A stretch of 64,000 nt of DNA from the NCBI RefSeq assembly GCF_002127325.2, contig NC_035439.2:146141709-146205708 (forward strand), in the 5' to 3' direction. The stretch's first letter is position 1. Each line of letters starts with the position of its first letter. Origin of the DNA: Helianthus annuus. Lineage: Eukaryota; Streptophyta; Magnoliopsida; Asterales; Asteraceae. The notes beneath the pieces were generated by a model. That model did not search any database. It was not told where the DNA came from and saw only the letters and a program-made list of their open reading frames with translations. Shown here piece after piece: positions 22,024 through 33,423 of the stretch. Both the position numbers and the translations under genes were made by a program.

Positions 22024-22989
22024 TTACTGTTGAAGCCCAAAATAGCAGGTTATATTATAAAGTGTGGCTTTTGACACTGTTCCGGTCAAAAAAGATGCAG
22101 AATATTATAAAGGGTCTTTAACACGTAACTAAATATTTTTAATTAAATTGTTAACTAAATATTCTTCGATCGATGCTCGATCGCTCAACGATCGACAACA
22201 ACGACGATCGTATACGAAGACGAAGACACAGAGACGACGATCGTGACTCGAGAAGAAACCTGCAACTCCTCGAGGACGAAACTAGGGTTTGCTGTCAAGA
22301 CGAAGACACCTGCAACTCATTGGAAGAAGAAACTACTTGCAGATGCCGTTAAAAGACCACAACAGAGCGGCGAAGAAAGCACAGATCAAAGGCATTACAA
22401 GATCGAAGACGATTCTTCGAAAGCTTCCTCAGAATCATCGATGGAAAAAGAACAGATCATCGGAGAAGACAAAAGCTTCGCCGGAAGATCAATAACCGCT
22501 CGAAGACGAAGACGATTGTGCCACCAAGAAGAACACCAAGAAGACGATGAACAAATTAGCCGGAAAAAGAAGAACAGATTAGATTAGGAAAACCAATGTA
22601 ACTAGATTTTGACCGGCTTTGCCGGAATAGCTAGAACATGATGATCGGAAACAGCATAATGTAACTGCAAAATGACTATCTGAATTCCAATATTATCTGT
22701 TAATTGCAATTTTTCAGTTTTCTGTAATGAAAATGCCATTTTCATCCAAATTTGTGTACAAATTTGCCAAATGAAGAACACATTGAAGATGAAACCTAAC
22801 TGCAAGTAATTAGACTTGCAGAAAGACCAAAAAAGCCTAAGTTACAGTTAACGATCCGCTGCGCGGCCATAATTAAGATATTGATGACGAGTGTATGTGA
22901 TTAACGAACGTCATTAAGCATAATCAAAAACCACAAATAAGTAAAACACGGGATTACAGTCATTTGCAGACAAAACATGGTTTTGACCC

Positions 22990-23125
22990 ACTTACAGACA
23001 AGCCAAACACTGTCTGCAGGCACCACCTGCAGATTAGCCAAACAGCCAAACACTATCTGCAGGCACCACCTGCAGATTAGCCAAATAGCCAAACACTATC
23101 TGCAGGCACCACCTGCAGAATAACC
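22990..23125. repeat. CTGCAG-rich tandem units
   Basis: Three imperfect copies of about 45-52 bases containing CTGCAGGCACCACCTGCAG and GCCAAACACTATC. Related units recur at 25640-25860, there joined to CACTATTTTGACCCACTTCA, which also occurs at about 23127-23147. Confidence 0.75.
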
Positions 23126-25073
23126 AAACACTATTTTGACCCACTTCAACAAAAATTATTTGACCCACTTCAACAAACACTGTACAAATCCCAGTATTAC
23201 AAACACACTGGACTATAAACATAATACAAACGACACTTGCAGAAAGACAAAACATTGTTTTGACCCACCCGCAGACAGTTAAACTATCTGCAGGAATAGT
23301 GAGGACATGAACAAAGAAGAAACACCAATCGGTCTTCATCTTTCAGTTACAAACATCCTGAAAATGAGAAAATAAAACTAAGTTAAAACATGATTAGCAT
23401 AATAAATTACACCAAAACAAAACCACTGTATGTTAAATGATGATTAGCTAAATACATGGTAGATAGCACTACAAATAATTCAACACTACTTCAATCAAAA
23501 ATTCAAGTATGGACAACAGGATATATTAAAATAATTTAGTTAAAAAAAATCAAATCTTAGTGACAAAAAAATTCAAATTTTTGTGACAAAAAACGTCACA
23601 AAAAACCTGCAGCCAAACAGACTGCAGAAATACATGAGGCGACTAAGGCGCCTAACGCTTAGTCGAATAAAATAAGCCTTAGTGAAAAGCGATAACGGTT
23701 AGTGGCACAGATTCCAAGAATTCAAATTTCAAATTCAATAACAGCTAGTGAAAACCAGTTAAGTATTCATAACGGCTAGTAAAAAGCAATAACGGCTAGT
23801 GGCACAGATTCCAAGAATTCAAATTTCAAATTCAATAACGCTTAGTGAAATCACTAAAGCTTAGAGTTCAGGGGCCAATACTTTCTCATTTGCAGAAATA
23901 AGTTAAGGGTTAACTGTAAGTTAAGGGTTATTATTTGATTAGCGAAGCGATTAGGGTTCTATGTACGTTATGTTGGTTTTAAGGGTTATATGTCGTTAAT
24001 GGTAATTAACGAGCTGGTAAGTTTGAGTTATGTGGTTAAGTCTTTAGTTAACGACAAGTAGCGAAGCGTTTGTTAGGGTTAACAACGTCGTTAAGGGTTA
24101 TTATTTGCTTAGTGAAGCGATTAGGGTTCTATATACGTTATGTATTATATAATTAGGGTTTAATTGTTACTTAAGAGTTTTGTTAGGGTTTAAGTAAGTG
24201 ATTAGTTATGTTTTTTAAGGGTTATTTATGTTCTTAGACGTTAATATGTCGTTAACGATATTTACCGACGTTGTTAATTATTTGATTAGCGAAGCGTTAT
24301 CAATGTTTATCATGTTTTTAAGTCATATAACATCATATTAATATCATTATCAAATATGGCCGCGCAGCGGGTGTGTTTTAAGTATTTGATTAGCGAAGCT
24401 GGATTAATGGTAATCTTGGTTGATTTTGTCATTAAGGTATTAATGACCGTTAAGTGCTTTGCAACAGGTTTCATATTAAAGTAATTAAAATGTGATTAAG
24501 TTTCATGTTCGTGTAGTTTGTTATCTTAATCACGATTAAGATCGTGTTTAACAAGTTAATTATGTTTTAGATTTATTAATCTGTGATTAATATGGTGATT
24601 AGTGTGTATTAAGTTATGTAGATCACCATCAAGATCGGTTTTTAGTCATTAGCTATCGTTAATGGTAATTAACGACACCATAAGTACTTTGCTAATTGTG
24701 AAGGAATCAAGGTTTTTTTGGATATAATAATTAATTTTAATTATTATGGATTTATTTATATTTTTAGTAATTTATTTTGAATTTTAATGATTTTTAATGA
24801 TTTTTTGGTAATTTTTATAATTAATTTCGAATTAATTACGGGTTTTAAATTGTTTTTAGTTAAATAATAAATTTATTTAATTAATGTATCGTCTTCTTCG
24901 TTGAGAAGTTGCAGAGGAAAGCTGGGCTTTAATGGCGGACGTGGCACTAAGCCTTACTTTATCACTAAGCGCTCTCAGCCCTTAAGGCCTTGTCACTAAG
25001 GCTTAGGCTTTGGGTTCGATCGCCTATATATATATATCTTATTTTAGGGAAATAGGTCTAACTCTCCGTTAGT

Positions 25074-25109
25074 GGGTCGTCCACACTTTATAATATTACT
25101 GGACGACCC
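25074..25109 (+). other. Geminivirus-type origin-like stem-loop with TAATATTAC
   Basis: Perfect 10-bp stem: GGGTCGTCCA (25074-25083) and TGGACGACCC (25100-25109). The 16-base loop ends in TAATATTAC (25091-25099) immediately before the right arm, the position in which geminivirus and satellite origins carry the Rep nicking nonanucleotide. A run of TA repeats (25025-25037) lies upstream as a possible TATA box. No iterons or Rep/coat-protein frames were found around it, so replication function is inference. Confidence 0.55.
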
Positions 25110-25199
25110 CGGGTTCGCTGGGGTGGTGATCGAACGGCTGAGAGCGTGCCACGTGTCCTTTTGGATGATCGGACGACTGAGATGAGTTTGAGTTTTCAA

Positions 25200-26140
25200 A
25201 CCGGTGTGAAAAGACGAAAATACCCCTGGAAAGTCAGTTAAATACACTGTTCATTGTAATTTGGATCAAAATGTGTACGGCTGTCAAGAACAGCTTGAAG
25301 ATCAAACCCAGAAATTTGAATTTCATTAATTTTTAATTTAAATTGCATTTTATTTAAATTATTGTTACAAAAATGCGATAATGATCTGTTAATGACTGAT
25401 TAATTAACAAATTGTTAATTAAAAAAAGAAATTAGTCTTAATGACACTTGCAGACAAACCAAACTGTCTGCAGAAACCAAGCACAGACACTAATGACCAT
25501 GTTAATTACCATTAACTTGAATAATCTGTGAAAAAATGATAGCTAATCCCCTGCGGGGCCATCTTTCAGATGGTAGTTAAGCTTCGCTAATTACACTTAA
25601 CAAAGTTCAGTTAAAACCAGACTTGAAAATGCAGATGCAGAAAAAAACTATCTGCAGAATAGCCAAACAGACAAACACTATCTGCAGAACACATCTGCAG
25701 ATTAGCCAAACACTATTTTGACCCACTTCAACAGTGGGATAAACCAAACTTGACAATGCAGTTGCAGAAAAAAACTATCTGCAGAACACATCTGCAGAAT
25801 AGCCAAACACTATTTTGACCCACTTCAACAGTATGAAAATCCAAACATGAAAATAGACTAAGTCACTTGATAAAATCAACCAGCCAAACATGATCAACAT
25901 TCGTAATTAATGAATTAATTACTAAATAAAAGTGTATTTACAGATATAATAAAAAATACAGTTCAAATTACAGTGACAAAAATCGATGGAAAAAACCTGC
26001 AGACAAAAAACCTGCAGGAAATTCAAAGTTAGAGGAAAATGATGAAGGAATGAAAGTACAGGGACTAAAAATGACAATTCTTCAAACTTCAAGGGTCTAT
26101 AATGTAAAATACCCTCATAGGGGTATTTTCGTCTTTTCAC
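25200..26140. repeat. Inverted repeat GTGAAAAGACGAAAATACCCC
   Basis: The motif GAAAAGACGAAAATACCCCT occurs at about 25207-25226 and, inverted, at about 26117-26138. It bounds a roughly 0.9 kb inner segment just downstream of the origin-like hairpin. The segment has no recognised gene. Confidence 0.6.
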
Positions 26141-27324
26141 CATAAAACTTAATAAGTCTTAAGAAAAAGCAATAACGGTTAGTGGCACAGATTCCAAGAA
26201 TTCAAATTTCAAATTTGATAACGCTTAGTGAAAACCACTAAGGCTTGGGCCGACACGATAACCCTTAGAGTAACAGTACTCCAGCGTGGAGAACACGCCA
26301 AGCTACTGTCGCATAACACTTGGGCCGACACGATAACCCTTAGAGCTACAGGAAATATGACCGTTGGAGATAAAAATACAAAGTCTTAGTGAAAACCAGT
26401 TAAGGCTTAAGAAGCCTTAAAATGCACATGGTTTCTGACACAGTGACTAGGCCCTGGTTCTCTTTATCATTTCACTAAGCCCTATTGGGCTTTTATTAGG
26501 CCTTAGAGATTCGCACTAAGGCCTACCTCTACAGTGTGGTTTTTATTTAATTATTTTATTTTTGATTTATTTTATTTTCACAGCTGTTCCCAGGTGGGGA
26601 CCACCTGGCACTGTACCATTAAGTCTTTACGTAACAGTGATAACTGTTACGCTGTGAGATATCGTTTTTAAAATTAATTAGTTTCTTTTCTTGAGATGTT
26701 TTCTTTTGTGGAATTGATTTCTTTTTTTTAATTAATTAATTTATTAATTAATTATTTATATATTTATTTACTTAATAGTTTTTGATCTGGATCTTCTTTT
26801 TAAAATTAATTTATTAATTTTAATATATATTTTTTATTTAATATTGTTTTCTGTGTTTATGTCCTCACTTATCCTTAAGTCTTTTTTAAATTAATTTATT
26901 AATTTAATATTTTTTGTTTAATATAGTTCCACTAAGCTTTGATTACTGCGAGTAGCAGTACTGGGCTGTAACAGTGTTGGGTTTAGTGGTTATTTGGGCC
27001 TTATGTATTTTGGGCTTTTAGTACTGCGAGTTAGCAGTATTGTGGTTAGTCATTAATTGTTTTTGGTATTTTATTTTCTTAGATAAATACTAAGTATTTA
27101 TATTATTTGGATTTGTGTCAAAGAGTTATGTATTTTTACGTATTTGGATTTAGTAGATGAAGTATATAGACGTATTTTTTATTTGGTATACGTAGTATAC
27201 TTTGTTGATTGTATCAAGTCACGTAATGTTTTTTTTTCTCTGGACTTGTACAGTGCTGGGCTTAGTTTGTTGGGCTTCAACAGTTAACCCTTAAGATGGA
27301 AATAGGTACTGTTATTTCGAAAAT

Positions 27325-27604
27325 CCTTTACGGTCCGTAAAGGTTGCACCCTACATCCTAGCCTAGCTGAGTTCGGTTGTAGCTTAGGTGATTCAAAAAT
27401 TCTGGCCAATCAGGTTTTAGCAACGGTTTAAAATAGATAATTATCAATTAGGGTTTGCCCCCCTCGAGTTTTAGGGGCCCTGATCCTGATTCCGATTGTT
27501 CCGGAAATTTCAGGGTTTATGCCAAATTACTTGGGTGTCTTAATTAGGGTTTTCTTATTAGATAATTATTATCCTAATTACCGGTTTTATTGACAGTTGT
27601 TACA
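27325..27604 (-). repeat. 5' LTR of second Ty3 element, U3-side remainder
   Basis: Matches 7987-8266 of the intact LTR with no difference noticed over 280 bases, and ends at the CCTCG target duplication. One near-palindrome remains at its left edge. Confidence 0.93.
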
Positions 27605-27609
27605 CCTCG
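27605..27609 (+). other. Right target-site duplication CCTCG
   Basis: Pairs with 6745-6749. Confidence 0.93.
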
Positions 27610-29137
27610 GTCTTTTCAAGACTAAATGGGAGTGATCCTCCTCGTTCGGGTGGCCAGGAAGCGGGGGACAGACCTTCTGTATTCAGTAGGCTGAAGATGG
27701 ATGCTCCGGAATCCATTCGTTATGAAGGTCCGGTGGTGGGTCGAGCCCAGAATGTAAAATCCAGATCTTATGCCAATGTGGTCAGTTCGAAAAATATGTC
27801 TGCCCCAGTTTCGGAAATTTTGCTGCCCCCGATGAACTCAGAGACCAAGAAGAAGTGGGAGTTCAAGTCTCTTATCGGAGAAGTGAAGGAAATTGATTTT
27901 TTAAATGATTTAAAACTGCCAGCTCTCTGGTATGGAGGATAACTTTCAGTTAAGATATTTGGGAGGGTTAAAGGTTCTCCTATGCTTCAGTTGCCCGGAG
28001 GAAGCAGAAGAGTTTCGTACCTTAAAAGTCGATCATTGGGAAAAGTGGTTCTCCCGGCTGTATGTGTGGGAAGGGATCCCTCCGGTGTACGATAGAATAG
28101 CATGGATTAAGATTAGGGGCGTCCCGTTACCCCTATGGGACCGCCAAGTGTTTAACAAAATAGGAGAACGGTGTGGCAAGCTTCTAGTTAAATCGGAGGT
28201 GGAGCTTAGCAGTGGAAATATGGAGGATGATCGTTTGGAAGTTTTGGTCCAGACCGGGAGATCAATTTCTATGGAGTTCACTCTATGCTGGAATGAGCAT
28301 AGGATTAAAGTTTGGGTCGAGGAAGTCCCAGGTAAATGGACGCCAGAGTTTTTGGATGGATTGGCTCCTGTTGGTGAACCGCCGGCTACTCCGTCGGAAG
28401 TTTTTTCGCCGATCAAGTCCGATTCAGGGTACTCGAAAAGACAAGGTGATGTTTCACCTTCTACGTGCATGGGTAGCTCTCATATTCCGATGTCCCCAAG
28501 TCCCGAGGACGAGGAAAAGTCTGCTAGCATTCCATGCACTCCTTCAGTTGCTCCCAAGGTAGAGAGAGAGTGTGCTTTTAGTAATCCAGACGTATTAAAT
28601 TGTGGGGCCCAAGGTATGTCGGCTAAAGATGATTCTATGGACTTTAATGGAGTGGGGCCCGAGGTGTGCGTTGAGGATCAGGAGACCCAAGGCGGGTCGG
28701 GTAAGTTTTTTAGCAGCTTGTATAAAGATGAGGCCTTTAGGCCCAGTTACATCACTACACGGCCCAATAGAAAGTGTAAGTCCAAGTGTAAGCCCAACAT
28801 TAATAAATCGGCTAAGGAGGATGAAGCCCATTCGGAGGGCATCCCTGATCTTAATAAACGGGTGAATACTCCAGAGGATTCGGATCCCTTCAATATTAAT
28901 GAGATATTCAACCTTGAGGAGGAAAAAGGTAAAACGGGAGTAGCAAACAGAGGAGAATCGCTTCCTGCTGATACCGCTGATGGCGATCAAGGAGAGGGAA
29001 ACGATAACCAGGTTTTGGAGGATGAAGTGGCTCAGACTATCGAGTTCGGTGCTCGATTGGGGATCGAAGTGGAGGGATTTGAAAACCAAGTTCGAAAAGT
29101 GGTTAGTGGGGAATTGGGCTTAAGCGATTGCAAATGA
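27610..29137 (+). pseudogene. LINE ORF1, C-terminal part (DUF4283-like), frameshifted
   Basis: Continues the frame cut at 6749. Reads GDRPSVFSRLKMDAPES... up to 27942, where a one-base insertion near 27931 shifts the frame; it then continues as EDNFQLRYLGG... in the frame that ends with TGA at 29135-29137. The middle resembles the plant DUF4283 module found after RRM in LINE ORF1 (EKWFSRLYVWEGIPPVYDR, WIKIRGVPLPLW), followed by a long acidic, low-complexity tail. The stop overlaps the ORF2 start as ATGA at 29134-29137. Confidence 0.8.
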
Positions 29138-32100
29138 ATTTTATGTCTGTAAATGTCAATGGGGTCGCGGATTCGTGTAAAAGCACCTGGATCCGTAGTT
29201 TAAAATCCAAGATCAAAGCTGATTTTGTGGGCCTCCAAGAATCTCACCTATGTTCCGTGTCGGAACCCTTTATTCGCCGGTTTTGGGATAAGTCTAATTT
29301 GGGTTTTGATTATGTTGGGTCGGTTGGCAGATCTGGAGGATTGATTTCGATGTGGAATCCCGATGTTCTTCAAGTGGGGTATGTGTATAAGCAGCAGAGA
29401 TTTATGTTGGTTTCGGGGCACATGCAGGGGATGGCGGATCGCATTAATATTCTAAATATTCATGCCCCAAACGATCTCAATGGCAAGAGGGAATTATGGA
29501 GGGAGCTAGAAAGTATTTTAAACGCAGTCAGTGGTGCTTGGGTGCTGTTAGGAGATTTTAACGAAGTGCGATCAGAGCAAGAACATCTTAATTCTCGGTT
29601 TGATCAGAATGCCGCTGCGTCTTTTAATGAATTTATCTTGAAAACAAGTCTTCTGGAATACCCGCTGAATAGAGGTAATTTTACGTTTTTTTCTGGCCAT
29701 TTGGAGGTGAAAATGAGTAGATTAGACCGCTTCCTAGTAAATGATTTGTTTTTTGAGCTCTTGGCCGTTAGCTAGAGTGGAGGTTCATAGCAGAGGTCTG
29801 TCCGATCATTGCCCCCATTTCCTTATCCTGTCGTTCCCTGGATTTTGGCCCAATTCCTTTTAAGTTTTTCAACTCTTGGATTGGGGATAATTTTCTCTCA
29901 GAGATTGTGACATCTGTTGGTAAGGGATGTGTTTTGACTGGTAGGCAAGATGCCATGTTTGCTATGTTTCTCAAACAATGTAAGCTGGAAATAAAAAAAT
30001 GGAGGTCGGCTCGGAAGGCGGAGGAGGATAGTGAGATGGCGGGTGTGGTCTCGAGTCTGGAGTCTTTGGATAGTCTTGCTGCGGTCAGAAAGCTGTCTTT
30101 TGCTGAAAAAGAAGTTAGGGCGGATCTGACTATAAAGCTAAAAAAATTGGAAATCCAGAAATGCAAAGATGTTCAGCAAAAGGCCCGGGTAAATTGGCTT
30201 AAATTCGGGGATGAAAATAGTGCATTCTTTCATAAAGATTTGGCAGTGAATCAGGCCGTTAACAGAATAAATGGGTTGTTTTTTAACAATGTTTATGTCT
30301 CGGACCCTACTATTCTTAAAGAGGAGATAAAGAAGTGGTTTAGAAAACATTTTTCGGAACCTATGAGACGGAGACCTGACTTCACAAACTATGGGCTGCC
30401 TACGGTGTCCGTCGATCAGGGTTCCTTGCTTTGTGATCGTTTCACGGAGATGGAGATTTTGTCGGCCACTAGATCTTGTGATGGAGGAAAAGCGCCTGGG
30501 CCGGACGGGTTCACTTTGAAGTTTTTTAAAGCTTTTTGGGATATAGTGAAACCGTTAATTGTGGGAACTTTTGATGAATTCTTCGCCTCTGGCGAATTCA
30601 GTCCCGGGTGTAATTCTTCTTTTGTGGCTTTAATCCCCAAAGTCAAAGATCCACAAGATTTGGGAAACTTTCGCCCGATCTCTTTGGTGAGCTCCTTATA
30701 CAAAATCATTGCAAAAGTCCTAGCAAATCGGCTAAAGGGTGTCATAAATGACATTATTTCGGAAACTCAATCGGCCTTTGTGGGAGGTCGAAACATTCTT
30801 GACAGCCCTCTCATAGTGAGTGAAACGGTAGCATGGGCGAAAAAAACAAAATCCAGGTTGCTTATTGTTAAAGTTGACTTTGAAAAGGCCTACGATACGC
30901 TAAATTGGAAATTTCTATTTAAAATGTTGGATAAGATGGGATTTCCGGATCGGTGGATTTTGTGGATAAAAGGTTGCTTAGTCTCGGGCAAGGGTTCGGT
31001 TCTGGTTAACGGTTCGCTGACGGGTGAATTCAAGTTCAAGAGGGGTCTTAGGCAAGGAGACCCCTTATCCCCTTTTCTGTTTATTATAGCAATGGAATTT
31101 ATCAATATGATTTTGAAGAAGGCTATGGATAATGGGCTTTTCAAAGGGTGTAAGCTTCCGAACGGAGGCCCGACTATCTCTCATCTTTGCTACGTGGACG
31201 ATGTTCTCTTTATCGGTGAATGGTCGCATCAAAACGTGGTGGCTCTCAATCGGTTACTTAGATGGTTAGGCCTTGTCTCCGGCCTTAAGATTAATCGGAG
31301 GAAGTGTCTTCTCTTTGGGATCGGGGCTGAGGATTCTGAAGTAGAGCAGTTCGCTAATATCGTTCGGTGTGAGGTGGGCTCTCTTCCTTTCACTTATTTG
31401 GGGGTCCCCATCGGGGTTAACATGAAGAGGGCGAAGTTCTGGCAGCCGGTTCTGGATCGGTTCGCTTCGAAATTATCTACTTGGAAAGCCAAGTACCTTT
31501 CCTTCGCTGGTCGCATGACTTTAATAAAGTCGGTTCTTGGGAGCCTTCCGTCCTATTTTTTATCTATTTTCGCTGCCCCTAAGTGTGTTATTAAAAAACT
31601 TGAAAAAATCAGAAGGGAGTTTCTTTGGGGTAAGTCGGAAAGGGGCCACAAAATGCGATGGGTTCGCTGGAACCTTTTGTTAAGATCTAAAAAAGCAGGA
31701 GGGATGGGTGTTGGGAGCATTCAACACTTCAACTATGCCATGCTCGTAAAATGGTGGTGGAGGTATGATGATAATTCAAACCAGCTTTGGGCGAAGGTTG
31801 TGAGGGCGATTCACAATGGGACCGGTAACTCTAGCTCGAGCTCTTTAATCCCGGTCAAGAAGTCGATTCAGGGGCTTTGGAAAGACGTGGGGGCGGTGGA
31901 CGAGGCTTTATCTAAAGCCGGTATATGCATTTCAGATAACTTATTCTTGAGGGTGGAGTGTGGAGATGGCGATCTGATCCTGCGGGGCCTTTTTCGGTGA
32001 AACAAGTTCGTTTAGATATTGAATCAGCGCTGCCTGAGGATATGTCTAATTTTCTCGTTTTCAAATGGAATAGTTGGGCGATTCCCAAGGCTAACTATTT

Positions 32101-32566
32101 CCTGTGGAGAGCCATGCAAGGTAAAATTGCCTCTAAAGTGGGATTGATGAGTCGTGGTGTTCCTATCTCGGATATTAGTTGCCCTCGGTGCGGTATTGGG
32201 GAGGAAGATCCGGATCACATATTGTTCAACTGCATTTGGTCGAGAAGCGTTTGGTGGAATATTTTGGTCTGGATCAAAATCGGCTTCCCTTTGGAGGTTA
32301 ATTCCATCAATGAGCTTGTTTCTTACATTCTTAATAACCCGGGAGGAAGAGTTTGGAAGAAGTGCGTGTCCACGGTTGTCCTTGCAACGGTCTGGAGACT
32401 TTGGCTTACTCGGAATAAAAAAATCTTTGAAGACATATTCATCCCAGTCTCTTCTGTTGTCGAGCAAATAAAGGAGGATAGCCTCGTTTGGATATGCTGT
32501 CGGTCTAAGATCAAGAAGCCGAGTTGGGGAAATTGGATGTCCTTTAGTTTAATAGACTCGATGTAA
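29134..32566 (+). pseudogene. LINE ORF2: endonuclease, reverse transcriptase, zf-RVT
   Basis: Starts at ATG 29134. An AP-type endonuclease (NVNGVADSCK, GLQESHL, GDFNEVRSEQ, LDRFL, later SDHCP) is broken by frameshifts near 29760 and 29840. The RT runs in one frame about 29850-32000 with GKAPGPDGF, NFRPISLVSSLYKI, QSAFVGGRNILD, the catalytic YVDD at 31191-31202 and a thumb region (YLGVPIG). Near 31965-31985 the frame jumps into the terminal zinc-finger module (CPRCGIGEEDPDHILFNC), ending with TAA at 32566. Roughly the 100 residues that normally join these parts seem to be deleted. The layout is that of plant L1 elements, which copy RNA at a nicked target site. Confidence 0.9.
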
Positions 32567-32669
32567 TTGTGGTCGTTGTTTGTTTTTGTTTTCTTGTTCT
32601 CAGCTTCTTGCTGGCCCTTTATATATATATATATATATAAAGTGTGTTTGCCGTTCAAAAAAAAAAAAC
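32567..32669 (+). other. LINE 3' UTR and poly(A) tail
   Basis: T-rich 3' end with a (TA)n run at about 32620-32639 and an A-run at 32658-32668 that marks the LINE's 3' terminus. Confidence 0.75.
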
Positions 32670-33423
32670 ATCATTAAGTGTATTAATGAAGTTTGTCGAG
32701 ATTAATTTACTAATTTATCCTTAAAGTGTCTTAAAAGTTTGGAACTTGTCCAAGTTTCTCCCTTTAAAATGGCTTGATTCATTTGTACATAGTGCTTCAA
32801 GATTTGTACCTATGGCAAAATTACTAAAAGGGCAAAAAACCCAGTTTACTTAATAATCTATTATAGATTATTGATCTCCAAGGGTATTATTGTCGCCAAA
32901 ATAATTTCTTCTTTCAATGTTGTCCACCACAAAGTCTACCTTTATGTGTAGTAATGATGGTGAAACTTCATTCACGTGTATATGGCTCCAATTTCTCTAC
33001 CATTCAATAAATTAATGGTGTCCAAAAAGTCCACCAAATAATGATGATGTTTTTTCCTGAAAGTTTATTTTTTTATTATCACAACTTTCACGCGTTTTAC
33101 CTGTAAACATACGAACACTCGCAATAAGCCTATTCCAAGCACATAATCATATAAAACAAGCTAACCCATGTAAAATTAACACTTAAACACCCATGTTTCA
33201 CACTTTCCATCAGGCGCTGCTGCAAGGCTGGAGAAGTTGCACCCTGTTCCGATCGCCCGCAACAGTTTTGATCGCGTTGACAGGCGTTGACTAGATGAGT
33301 TAAAATTTATAAAGACTTATACAAATATATGTTAGGTATTTGTTTTACTTTATTTATTATCGTTTTTTATTATTACTGTATGATTGCACAATCTTAGTTT
33401 CGACGCTCGTTAGGGACGTACGC
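32670..33423. other. Intergenic, no gene or element recognised
   Basis: AT-rich sequence without convincing coding frames or terminal repeats. Confidence 0.5.

Larger units (their letters stand above)
22024..27324. mobile_element. 5.3 kb non-coding block inserted in the 5' LTR; nature unknown
   Basis: This block replaces the 132 bases equivalent to 7855-7986 of the intact LTR. A perfect 15-base inverted repeat lies near its two ends (ACTGTTGAAGCCCAA at 22026-22040; its complement at 27270-27284), but no target duplication is evident. No convincing coding region is present; a charged 114-codon frame at 22243-22587 is unrecognised. The block is built of dispersed modules: CTGCAG-rich units (22990-23120, 25640-25860), a 65-base unit (AACGGTTAGTGGCACAG...) at about 23695, 23793 and 26173, and GCGAAGCGATTAGGG units at 23942 and 24113. 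It contains a geminivirus-type origin-like hairpin at 25074-25109. Could be a DNA transposon, a composite repair product or an integrated replicon relic. Confidence 0.5.
6750..27604 (-). mobile_element. Second Ty3/gypsy chromovirus-type element, minus strand, carrying nested insertions
   Basis: Complete element bounded by LTRs and the CCTCG duplication, inserted in LINE ORF1. Reading the minus strand: 5' LTR (27604-20919, interrupted), PBS (20911-20900), two leader ORFs, gag split by a CACTA element, protease, RT, RNase H, integrase, chromodomain, PPT (8282-8267) and 3' LTR (8266-6750). Comparable LTR parts differ by about three substitutions and two 2-base indels in some 1.38 kb, so the insertion is recent. 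Gag-pol is one frame but carries three nonsense codons, all explained by C:G to T:A changes. Confidence 0.95.

Noticed and set aside
22243..22587. 114-codon charged frame in the 5.3 kb block
   Set aside because: Composition follows GAAGA-rich repeats; no motif or conserved context, so not called as a gene.
22990..23125. CRISPR-like look of regularly spaced CTGCAG repeats
   Set aside because: Plant genome, units vary and spacers are themselves repeated; ordinary tandem repeats.
23942..24140. TTAGGG-like words suggesting interstitial telomere repeats
   Set aside because: Single ATTAGGGTT words within longer repeat modules, not tandem TTTAGGG units.
28033..28470. Antisense open frames across the LINE (28033-28470, 28595-29089, 32024-32467 and similar)
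   Set aside because: They mirror the codon structure of the sense LINE ORFs and show no motif of their own.
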